Shown here piece after piece: positions 1 through 4,860 of a DNA stretch of 5,274 nucleotides; within the stretch, counting starts at the first letter, position 1, and every line of letters starts with the position of its first letter. Below the pieces are notes generated by a model. It had not been told where the DNA came from and did no database searches. It saw only the letters and a program-made list of their open reading frames with translations. Both the position numbers and the translations under genes were made by a program. Origin of the DNA: Calditrichaceae bacterium (lineage in GTDB: Bacteria; Calditrichota; Calditrichia; Calditrichales; Calditrichaceae); NCBI GenBank assembly GCA_030622395.1, contig JAUXGF010000238.1:1-5274 (forward strand), given 5' to 3'.

Positions 1-174
1 AGCACAGAAGCAATGAATGATTTTAACTCATTGGTTTCTGGATTAACACTATTACCCGTAGAAAAAACTCCACAGGGCTTTTTGAGAAATATTCCTAACA
101 GGTCAGCTGGTCTTACTCAATTTGAAATTATATCCAATGAGTTACTTGCTATATCATACAAATTATGTAATTAA
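1..174 (+). CDS. C-terminal end of an unrecognised protein (5' truncated)
   Basis: An open frame runs from base 1 to a TAA at 172-174, giving 57 residues with no stop; the start lies outside the window. The visible tail is mixed polar and hydrophobic (includes LVSGLTLLPVEKTPQGFLRN and ends AISYKLCN). It has no membrane segment, no cysteine cluster and no motif I can assign. A strong hairpin terminator begins 38 nt after the stop, which supports a real plus-strand transcription unit ending here. The gene converges on the minus-strand dprA-obg cluster and so belongs to a different operon. I do not recognise the family and propose no function. Confidence 0.6.
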   Translation, partial: STEAMNDFNSLVSGLTLLPVEKTPQGFLRNIPNRSAGLTQFEIISNELLAISYKLCN

Positions 175-211
175 TATTTTGTCAAATCAATTGGCACATA
201 ACAAAGGCATT

Positions 212-236
212 AAAGGGACGCGAAACGCGTCCCTTT
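212..236. terminator. Strong intrinsic terminator, probably bidirectional
   Basis: The arm AAAGGGACGCG (212-222) and its perfect reverse complement (226-236) form an 11-bp stem closed by a 3-nt AAA loop. The stem ends in T residues (234-237) on the plus strand. It starts with three A residues, which read as T on the minus strand. It lies 38 nt after the plus-strand stop codon. The symmetric A/T flanks mean it could also stop minus-strand transcription coming from dprA, about 310 nt further downstream. The U-run is short (four), so termination strength is inferred mainly from the stem. Confidence 0.8.
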
Positions 237-307
237 TCAGGGCATCCGGAAAATTGTAAAACGTTCCGCGCCCCTTATGTCAACCGTTAAAAATAAAAGA
301 GATATTT

Positions 308-498
308 ATGAAAAAGCATCCAATACTTACAACAACAACGCTGATTTTTATATTTTTAATTTATAGCGATCTGCCCCGAAATCGGGATTTCGCTCCGCTC
401 AACTGTCAAAACAAAGCTGTTGGCATGCAAACAACTTCTGTTCCAGTATAAACGCACAGACAAATTTCTACATTTATAAAAAAATTAACGAGTTTTAA
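308..498 (+). pseudogene. Possible remnant of a small secreted-protein gene
   Basis: An ATG at 308 opens a 47-codon frame ending at TAA 449-451. It begins MKKHPILTTTTLIFIFLIYS, a charged start followed by a hydrophobic core, as in an export signal. The frame then runs directly into the GC-rich mini-repeat at 374-400, and the following residues (LPRNRDFAPLN) are simply translated repeat. Beyond it, another frame (403-498, ending TAA) reads SINAQTNFYIYKKINEF, in which AQT resembles a signal-peptidase cleavage junction. One reading is a short secreted-protein gene broken by insertion of the repeat with loss of frame. The other is chance ORFs in AT-rich DNA. A weak purine-rich stretch (AAAGAG) lies upstream of the ATG. 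Confidence is low. Confidence 0.25.
374..400 (+). repeat. GC-rich mini-repeat, copy A (CCCCGA hairpin plus TCGCTCCGC)
   Basis: CCCCGA is followed by AA and TCGGG, giving a 5-bp stem (375-379 with 382-386) and a 2-nt loop, then ATTTCGCTCCGCTC. It stands out sharply in GC content from the AT-rich surroundings. The same order of blocks, a CCCCGA...GGG hairpin then TCGCTSCGC, appears on the minus strand at 3903-3923, and the hairpin part alone at 2694-2713. This suggests a small dispersed intergenic repeat. Its role is unknown. Confidence 0.45.
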
Positions 499-547
499 AT
501 CAGCGTCAAAACTATTGAAATCTTCAAACTGTTAATAATAAATTTAT

Positions 548-1657
548 TTAATACTTAATAAACATTTTTCCGGCAAGCTGCCTTATTAAGTCCATTAATT
601 CTAAAGTCAATAAAACGCTCAATGTTTCCGATGTTGATAAATCGGCTTGTATAGCAAGCTGATCAATATGAAGCGGTTCATTTCCTAACAACTCATAAAT
701 AGTTTTTGCCGGTTCATCTAAATGAGGTATTTTTTTTACCGCTTTTTCTTTCCCCAAATTTAAGGCAAGTTTACCATTAAGTTCTTCAAGAATATCCATG
801 GTTGACTGGACTAATTTAGCGCCTTCTTTTATCAACCTGTTTGTGCCGGCGCTCTTCCCTGAAGTAATTGCGCCGGGCACAGAAAATATTTCACGGTTTT
901 GATCCAATCCATAAAAGGCTGTGATTAAAGCGCCGCTTTTTGCTCCCGCTTCGGTCAATAAAACCCCTTCACTCAACCCGCTGATAATTCGATTGCGTTT
1001 AGGGAAATTACCGGCTTCCGGCTTTGTACCCATTGGATATTCACTAATCACCGCGCCGTTTTCATAAATAGCGGGCAGCATTGATTTATTCTCCGGGGGA
1101 TAAACCCGGTCTAATCCATTGCCTAAAACTGCAATAGTTTTACCGCCATTTTTTAGCGCTGCTTTATGAGCGTGCGTATCTACACCACGGGCAAAACCGC
1201 TGATGATAACAAAATCATGCTGAACGAGTTCCCTTGAAAATTGTTCGGTAATCATTTTACCATAGCTTGAGGGGACGCGCGTGCCGACAATAGCAACCGC
1301 CGGTTTTTGAAAACACTCCAAATCACCTTTAAAAAATAGAAAAGCAGGCGGATCATATATTTTCTTAAGCTGCTTGGGATATTTTTCATCCCAATAAGTC
1401 AGGATTTCAACTCCGTGCTCTTTCATCATGGTTAATTGATTTTGGATAAAATTTTCATCCGGTCCATTTTTGATTTTTTCAGCGGTCTTACGGTCAATCC
1501 CCTCTACATTCATAATCCGGCGGATATCGGCGTCCAATACCGCCTGCGGCGTTTTAAAAACCGAAATTAATTTGCGCATCCGCGTGGGTCCGATAGAAGG
1601 AACGGAATAGAGTCCGAGTAAAGCTTCAATTGTAAATTCATTCATCATAGCGCTCAA
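548..1657 (-). CDS. dprA: DNA-processing protein DprA (Smf)
   Basis: DprA binds incoming single-stranded DNA in the cytoplasm during natural transformation and loads RecA onto it. The 369-residue product has the full family architecture: an N-terminal helix-hairpin-helix-like region (about 10-65), a Rossmann-like DNA-binding domain (about 80-295) with VAIVGTR (121-127), SGFARGVDTHAH (153-164), AVLGNGLDRVYP (176-187) and FPKRNRIISGLS (218-229), and a C-terminal winged-helix (DML1-like) domain (about 310-369). Start choice: a TTG at 1655-1657 shares TTGA with the obg stop and has GGA 9 nt upstream; ATG codons at 1646-1648 and 1643-1645 are alternatives that shorten the protein by 3 or 4 residues. 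Every option lies next to the obg stop, so translational coupling is likely. Many non-competent bacteria also carry dprA, so it does not prove competence. Confidence 0.95.
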   Translation of the reverse strand: MSAMMNEFTIEALLGLYSVPSIGPTRMRKLISVFKTPQAVLDADIRRIMNVEGIDRKTAEKIKNGPDENFIQNQLTMMKEHGVEILTYWDEKYPKQLKKIYDPPAFLFFKGDLECFQKPAVAIVGTRVPSSYGKMITEQFSRELVQHDFVIISGFARGVDTHAHKAALKNGGKTIAVLGNGLDRVYPPENKSMLPAIYENGAVISEYPMGTKPEAGNFPKRNRIISGLSEGVLLTEAGAKSGALITAFYGLDQNREIFSVPGAITSGKSAGTNRLIKEGAKLVQSTMDILEELNGKLALNLGKEKAVKKIPHLDEPAKTIYELLGNEPLHIDQLAIQADLSTSETLSVLLTLELMDLIRQLAGKMFIKY

Positions 1658-2649
1658 AAAGTTTCGTCCAATTTTTCTGCCTGCATGATTAATTCATAAA
1701 ACTCGTTTTTCAACTGAGATAAATTATCGCCTCTGACAGCGGATATTTTCATTACAGGTAAGTCTGCGTTAAATTTAATTTTCTGTGAGTCATTAGATTG
1801 AACATCTAACTTAGTCAATACAATCATGGATGGTTTTTTTATCATTAGCCGGCTGTAGGTCTTTAATTCATTCTCTAAAGTTTCAAAAGTCTGGCGTGGA
1901 TTTTCATCGTTTATATCAACTAAATAAGCCAGGGCGCGCGTGCGCTCAATATGACGCAGAAATTGATGTCCCAGCCCCTTGCCTGTATGCGCGCCTTCAA
2001 TCAATCCCGGAATATCCGCCACGACAAAACTTTTAAAATCCTGATAGGAAACTATACCTAAATTGGGCGCGAGCGTAGTAAAAGGATAATCGGCGATTTT
2101 AGGTTTTGCAGAGCTGATCCGCGAAAGCAAAGTGGATTTACCGGCATTGGGCAAACCTACCAGCCCAATATCGGCGATTAGTTTAAGTTCCAGCTCCAGC
2201 CGGCGTTCTTCACCGGGATTTCCCACTTCCCATTCCCTGGGGCTGCGATGTGTCGGCGTGGCAAAGCGGGCGTTACCCCTGCCGCCTTTTCCGCCGCGCG
2301 CCGCTGCAAAAATCTGCCCGTCTTCAACGATATCGGCTAAAATCTCACCGGACTTGGCGTCTTTTATGATAGTGCCTAAAGGCGCTTCTAAAACTATATC
2401 ATCCGCTTTTTTGCCATGACAATTTGAGCCCATTCCATGCTGACCGTGCTTTGCCCGGTATTCTCTACGGTAAGTATAATCCAGCAGGGTTCTTAAATTC
2501 CGATTGCCTTTTATGATTACACTGCCGCCCTTCCCGCCGTCGCCGCCGTTAGGGCCTCCTTTATCAATAAATTTTTCCCTGAGGAAACTCATACAGCCGC
2601 TTCCGCCCTGCCCGGCTTTTACATATATTTTAACGTAATCTATAAACAT
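1654..2649 (-). CDS. obg: Obg-family GTPase (ObgE/CgtA)
   Basis: Obg is an essential GTPase that associates with the 50S subunit and acts in late ribosome assembly and growth or stress control. The 331 residues show the glycine-rich Obg fold (1-158; GGSGCMSFLREK and GGPNGGDGGKGGSV at the start, then ARGGKGGRGNARFATPTHRS) and a G domain: P-loop GLPNAGKS (165-172), switch I YPFTTLAPNLG (188-198), G3 DIPGLIEGA (212-220), G4 TKLD (279-282) and G5 ISAVRG (302-307). G4 has T where NKxD is commonest. The protein ends just after the G domain, so the variable C-terminal OCT domain of many Firmicutes homologues is absent. ATG at 2647-2649 is the natural start (MFIDYVKI matches the usual Obg N-terminus), but no good Shine-Dalgarno precedes it. 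The stop overlaps the proposed dprA start. Confidence 0.97.
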   Translation of the reverse strand: MFIDYVKIYVKAGQGGSGCMSFLREKFIDKGGPNGGDGGKGGSVIIKGNRNLRTLLDYTYRREYRAKHGQHGMGSNCHGKKADDIVLEAPLGTIIKDAKSGEILADIVEDGQIFAAARGGKGGRGNARFATPTHRSPREWEVGNPGEERRLELELKLIADIGLVGLPNAGKSTLLSRISSAKPKIADYPFTTLAPNLGIVSYQDFKSFVVADIPGLIEGAHTGKGLGHQFLRHIERTRALAYLVDINDENPRQTFETLENELKTYSRLMIKKPSMIVLTKLDVQSNDSQKIKFNADLPVMKISAVRGDNLSQLKNEFYELIMQAEKLDETF

Positions 2650-2688
2650 AAATTTAATGCGGTCTTTAATTGAAGAAAGATTTATTTC

Positions 2689-2717
2689 AATATATCCCGA
2701 ACGATGATCGGGGAAAA
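2689..2717 (-). promoter_or_regulatory. Weak candidate promoter for obg-dprA
   Basis: On the minus strand TTTTCC (2712-2717) is followed, after exactly 17 nt, by TATATT (2689-2694). This resembles a sigma-70 pair with a poor -35. The predicted start would give a leader of roughly 30 nt before the obg ATG. The spacer contains the CCCCGA...CGGGAT hairpin, so the element could form part of a promoter or operator, or the match could be chance in AT-rich DNA. If the organism uses Bacteroidota-type promoters (TANNTTTG), TATATTGA is only a partial match. Confidence 0.22.
2694..2713 (-). repeat. GC-rich hairpin, copy C of the CCCCGA family
   Basis: On the minus strand this reads CCCCGATCATCGTTCGGGAT. 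CCCGA pairs with TCGGG (2696-2700 with 2708-2712 in plus coordinates) around a 7-nt loop. It shares the hairpin half of the element at 374-400 but lacks the TCGCTSCGC tail. It lies 44 nt upstream of the obg start. It may be a degraded copy, an operator-like palindrome or chance; two of three features match the family. Confidence 0.35.
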
Positions 2718-2723
2718 CTTGTT

Positions 2724-2807
2724 AGCATATTCAGCATTCAGCTAAATTAGTTTAAAACTGACAGTCGATTGTTAATAGCTGATAGCTGAGCGCTGACAGC
2801 TTTTATA
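2724..2807. repeat. Degenerate 7-nt tandem repeat tract between the PorV/PorQ-like gene and obg
   Basis: Counting in steps of 7 from 2724, the units hold phase across the whole stretch. The clearest part is 2759-2800, where TAATAGC, TGATAGC and TGACAGC recur exactly 7 nt apart (consensus roughly TGAYAGC). The left part has TCAGCAT followed by TCAGCTA at the same spacing. The tract occupies most of the gap and begins 7 nt beyond the porV/porQ-like stop codon. A period of 7 is not a codon multiple, and no coding frame uses this stretch. Confidence 0.6.
2777..2801. other. Imperfect stem-loop inside the heptamer tract
   Basis: AGCTGATAGC (2777-2786) pairs with GCTGACAGCT (2792-2801) around a 5-nt TGAGC loop: 10 positions with one A-A mismatch and one wobble. 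It lies 13 nt past the stop of the PorV/PorQ-like gene and could slow or end that transcript. On the minus strand it is followed by ATTAAC rather than a U-run, so I do not call it a standard intrinsic terminator. It may protect the 3' end, or be a by-product of the repeat sequence. Confidence 0.35.
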
Positions 2808-2814
2808 TCTGCAA

Positions 2815-3771
2815 TCAATCAATCGTTCCGGTTATGCCAATTCTATGTGTGGAACCTAAAGCGCCGTAATTTGAATAGGCGTAATCGAAACGGAATTGCC
2901 GCCAATAAATTCCTAAGCCTCCCGATACGCCTCCGAATTTTACGTCGGTAGTGGTTTCAACGCTGCTGTGCAGGTCATTGTTATAACCAAGACGAAGCCG
3001 CAGGAGCTCGCTTAAACGAAATTCGCCCCCTATGGAAAATCTTTTGAGACGGTCGATCAACTCATCCGAAACGATGTTTAAATCATTTAAAGCGACGCCT
3101 AATTCTAACGGTAAATGAGCCAACTTTTTAGTGAATCCAATACGCATGGTTAAAGGCAGCGATTCTTTTGTTTTGCCGTAATAATATTCAAAATTTGAGC
3201 CAACGTTCATTAACGAAAAGGCAAAATACAAATCGTCTTGAAAAGGCGCCTCATAAATAATGCCAAAATCCAAAGCCACAGCCGAAGCGTTGTAATCATG
3301 AATTTTAGAAAATATATATTTTAAATTAACGCCATAAGTAAAACGATCATCCAAATAATTGGAAATACCAACAGTGAAAGCTAATTCATTAGCGCTGAAA
3401 TCATTGCCTGTGGAAGTCGCAAATTCATCCATTTCTTCAAAATTACCATAATCCATATAAATTATGCCGACGCCCAGCACTCCATAGCCTTCTAAAATAT
3501 ACGCATAAGCGGCTGAACCGCCTGATATATCTAACAGGTAATTTGTATAATTACAACCGTACTGCCTTTCCTGTATGTAAGCCATACCGGCGGGATTAAT
3601 AAACAAGCCGCTAACATCGCCCCGCACAGCCGTAAAAGCGTTGGACATAGCTGCGCTTCTGGCGCTAAAATCGGTTCTTAAAAACTCAAATGAGCTTGTA
3701 AGATTATTCCCGGCAACAACAAATTGTCCCAGAAAAGAGATTAGCAGGACAATCTTATAAACTAACTTCAT
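2815..3771 (-). CDS. PorV/PorQ-family outer-membrane beta-barrel protein
   Basis: This is a predicted exported protein of 318 residues. The signal peptide covers residues 1-20 (KLVYK, a hydrophobic core, then VVA before GNN, a plausible signal peptidase I site). The mature start has the family hallmarks FEFLRTDFSARSAAMSNAFT (28-47) and GLFINPAGMAY (55-65), the conserved hairpin at the mouth of these FadL-like barrels. Alternating aromatic and hydrophobic strands follow to the end, including LRLGYNN (259-265) and FDYAYSNYGALGSTHRIGI (295-313). PorV and PorQ are type IX secretion components in Bacteroidota, and its length is nearer PorQ than PorV. In other FCB phyla such proteins also occur without a shown T9SS, so the role is open and I give no symbol. 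GAGG lies 6 nt before the ATG. Gaps on both sides are filled with repeats. Confidence 0.85.
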   Translation of the reverse strand: MKLVYKIVLLISFLGQFVVAGNNLTSSFEFLRTDFSARSAAMSNAFTAVRGDVSGLFINPAGMAYIQERQYGCNYTNYLLDISGGSAAYAYILEGYGVLGVGIIYMDYGNFEEMDEFATSTGNDFSANELAFTVGISNYLDDRFTYGVNLKYIFSKIHDYNASAVALDFGIIYEAPFQDDLYFAFSLMNVGSNFEYYYGKTKESLPLTMRIGFTKKLAHLPLELGVALNDLNIVSDELIDRLKRFSIGGEFRLSELLRLRLGYNNDLHSSVETTTDVKFGGVSGGLGIYWRQFRFDYAYSNYGALGSTHRIGITGTID

Positions 3772-3777
3772 CTTTAA

Positions 3778-3781
3778 CCTC
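3778..3781 (-). promoter_or_regulatory. Shine-Dalgarno site of the PorV/PorQ-like gene
   Basis: On the minus strand GAGG is followed 6 nt later by the ATG at 3769-3771. It is the best-placed ribosome-binding site in the window and fixes the start that gives a complete signal peptide. obg, in contrast, has no clear site. Confidence 0.7.
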
Positions 3782-3815
3782 GTCTTAAATTTATTTCAGC
3801 GTAACCGTTCAGTCG

Positions 3816-3850
3816 GTGATCGGTGATCAGTGATCGGTTACCAGTTAAAT
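3816..3850 (+). repeat. 7-nt tandem repeats, GTGATCG type
   Basis: Five consecutive 7-nt units begin at 3816, 3823, 3830, 3837 and 3844. The first three are GTGATCG, GTGATCA and GTGATCG; the last two decay to GTTACCA and GTTAAAT. The left inverted-repeat arm largely consists of these units. They lie in the leader of the PorV/PorQ-like gene, 45-79 nt upstream of its start. Confidence 0.65.
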
Positions 3851-3867
3851 TTTCCGATCCTATTGGG

Positions 3868-3937
3868 CTACTTACCACTTCCAAATTCCTATTTCCTACT
3901 TCTCGCGCAGCGACCCCTCGGGGCTACTTCTTCCCTC
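3868..3937 (+). repeat. 7-nt tandem repeats, CTAYTTC type, with a 21-nt insert
   Basis: Units start at 3868, 3875, 3882, 3889 and 3896; the best are CTATTTC and CTACTTC. Then 21 nt of GC-rich sequence intervene, after which CTACTTC resumes at 3924, followed by TTCCCTC. The insert is exactly three periods long, so heptamer phase is kept across it. The sequence family differs from the flanking GTGATCG tracts. Confidence 0.55.
3903..3923 (-). repeat. GC-rich mini-repeat, copy B (CCCCGAGGGG plus TCGCTGCGC)
   Basis: On the minus strand CCCC-GA-GGGG forms a tight 4-bp hairpin, followed by TCGCTGCGCGA. Block order matches the plus-strand element at 374-400 (CCCCGA, GGG, TCGCTSCGC). It is embedded in, and exactly replaces three units of, the CTAYTTC heptamer tract. 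Confidence 0.45.
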
Positions 3938-3952
3938 GTATCAGAAGCAAAG

Positions 3953-4015
3953 TGATCTCTGAGCACCGATTACTAATCACCTATCACCGATAACCATTAC
4001 CTATTACTCTTTACC
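3953..4015 (-). repeat. 7-nt tandem repeats running into the end of murI
   Basis: Read on the minus strand from 4015 downwards, nine consecutive 7-nt units keep phase; examples are GGTAATG (3995-4001), GTGATAG (3981-3987) and GTAATCG (3967-3973), with consensus near GTGATNG. The first two units lie over the last murI codons and its TAA stop. On the murI sense strand the tract is rich in TAA, TGA and TAG, placing stops in several frames. It contains the right arm of the inverted repeat. Confidence 0.65.
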
Positions 4016-4858
4016 AAGATTTTCAGCGCAAGGCACATTTGTCCCTAACTGAATTAAAAATTGTTCGAAATCAATTCGTTCTATATTTTGTAAAGGCTGT
4101 CCAAGAAATCTTGAACCAACTTCTGCAAATTTTTCCTGTATATCGCTGACAAAGAATTTATTCTGAATCGTTTTTCCTTTTAGATTTAACATATCTTCCT
4201 TCATTAAAACTTCTTTAACCGCTTTAGCCGTTTCCCTGCCCGAATCAATTAAATGCTTCTCCGATCCAACTACTTTGCGGATTGCCGGTTCTAATAATGG
4301 ATAATGCGTGCAGCCTAAAATAAGCGTGTCAATATCTTCTCTCATCATATCATGCAAATATTTCTTTAATGTAAGCTGCGTAACATAATCATCCAGCCAG
4401 CCTTCTTCAACTAATGGGACAAGCAGCGGACAGGGCTGCCCAATTACTTTTGCATCCGGCGTTAGCCGCTTTATTTGTGCGGAATAAGCCCCGCTATTGA
4501 TTGTCGCAGTAGTGCCGATCACGCCTATCCGTTTATTTTTAGAAAGATCGACCGCAGCCTGCGCGCCGGGAATAACGACCCCAATGACCGGTATATCAAG
4601 ACTTTCTTGTAACACAGATAAAGCCAATGAAGAAGCCGAATTACAGGCAACCACTAACAGCTTGATATTATACTGTAAAAGAAAATTTGCGTCTTCGAGC
4701 GCATATTGCTGAATCAAACGCTTTGACTTTGTACCATAAGGGATTCGCGCCGTATCCCCAAAATATATAAGATTTTCATCGGGTAATAGTTTAATTAATT
4801 CCTTTACGACCGTCAATCCGCCGATCCCGGAATCGAATATTCCAATCGGATCTTTCAT
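4004..4858 (-). CDS. murI: Glutamate racemase MurI
   Basis: MurI interconverts L- and D-glutamate in the cytoplasm, supplying D-Glu for the peptidoglycan stem peptide; it needs no cofactor and uses two cysteines as acid and base. The 284 residues show both half-sites: FDSGIGGL (8-15, with Asp9 and Ser10), YFGDTARIPYG (32-42), the first catalytic Cys72 in VVACNSAS, VIGVVIPGA (91-99), the LVEEGW motif (149-154), and the second catalytic Cys183 with His185 in LGCTHYP. The CNSAS motif has Ser where most relatives have Thr, a mild change. ATG at 4856-4858 lies 2 nt after the amidase stop (TAGAAATG); GAGGA lies about 12 nt upstream, inside the amidase gene, so the two are probably co-transcribed and coupled. 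The last three codons and the stop lie in a heptamer repeat. Confidence 0.96.
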   Translation of the reverse strand: MKDPIGIFDSGIGGLTVVKELIKLLPDENLIYFGDTARIPYGTKSKRLIQQYALEDANFLLQYNIKLLVVACNSASSLALSVLQESLDIPVIGVVIPGAQAAVDLSKNKRIGVIGTTATINSGAYSAQIKRLTPDAKVIGQPCPLLVPLVEEGWLDDYVTQLTLKKYLHDMMREDIDTLILGCTHYPLLEPAIRKVVGSEKHLIDSGRETAKAVKEVLMKEDMLNLKGKTIQNKFFVSDIQEKFAEVGSRFLGQPLQNIERIDFEQFLIQLGTNVPCAENLGKE

Positions 4859-4860
4859 TT

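Larger units (their letters stand above)
175..547. other. Gene-free region between convergent genes
   Basis: This 373-bp stretch separates the plus-strand gene end from the minus-strand dprA end. It holds a strong terminator hairpin (212-236), a short signal-peptide-like reading frame starting at ATG 308, and a GC-rich mini-repeat at 374-400. The rest is AT-rich. I see no intact gene, tRNA or riboswitch in it. The part nearest dprA (452-547) shows no hairpin followed by a T-run in the dprA direction, so the only clear terminator available to both flanking genes is the one at 212-236. Confidence 0.6.
3813..3990. repeat. Structured intergenic element with 26-bp inverted repeats
   Basis: The left arm 3813-3838 (starting TCGGTGATCGG) matches the reverse complement of the right arm 3965-3990 (reads TCGGTGATAGG) at 23 of 26 positions, with no gaps. 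The arms enclose 126 bp containing a separate heptamer tract (3868-3937) and a GC-rich hairpin (3903-3923). It lies between murI and the PorV/PorQ-like gene and encodes no protein I can support. It could be a non-autonomous MITE-like element, a cruciform or RNA stem, or two inverted copies of a common genome-wide repeat. No transposase or obvious target-site duplication is visible. Confidence 0.5.

Noticed and set aside
254..281. Promoter before the ATG at 308
   Set aside because: TTGTAA is followed by only weak -10-like sequence at 15-16 nt spacing in a GC-rich spacer, not better than chance.
1830..2036. Plus-strand ORF of 68 codons inside obg
   Set aside because: It is fully antisense to the well-conserved Obg G domain, its translation shows no family features, and it has no upstream signals. 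It is a shadow frame.
2132..2419. Plus-strand ORF of 95 codons inside obg
   Set aside because: It is antisense to the glycine-rich Obg fold, which reads as a Pro/Ser/Ala-rich shadow on the other strand. There is no independent support.
3772..4003. Riboswitch or leader RNA upstream of the PorV/PorQ-like gene
   Set aside because: I find no known riboswitch core. The structure potential comes from heptamer inverted repeats, which is better described as a repeat element.
3813..4015. CRISPR array
   Set aside because: The repeat unit is 7 nt with no unique spacers of 25-40 nt, and no cas gene is present. It is a simple tandem repeat.
4497..4712. Plus-strand ORF of 71 codons inside murI
   Set aside because: It is antisense to the region encoding the first catalytic motif of MurI; its composition follows that gene and no function is recognisable.
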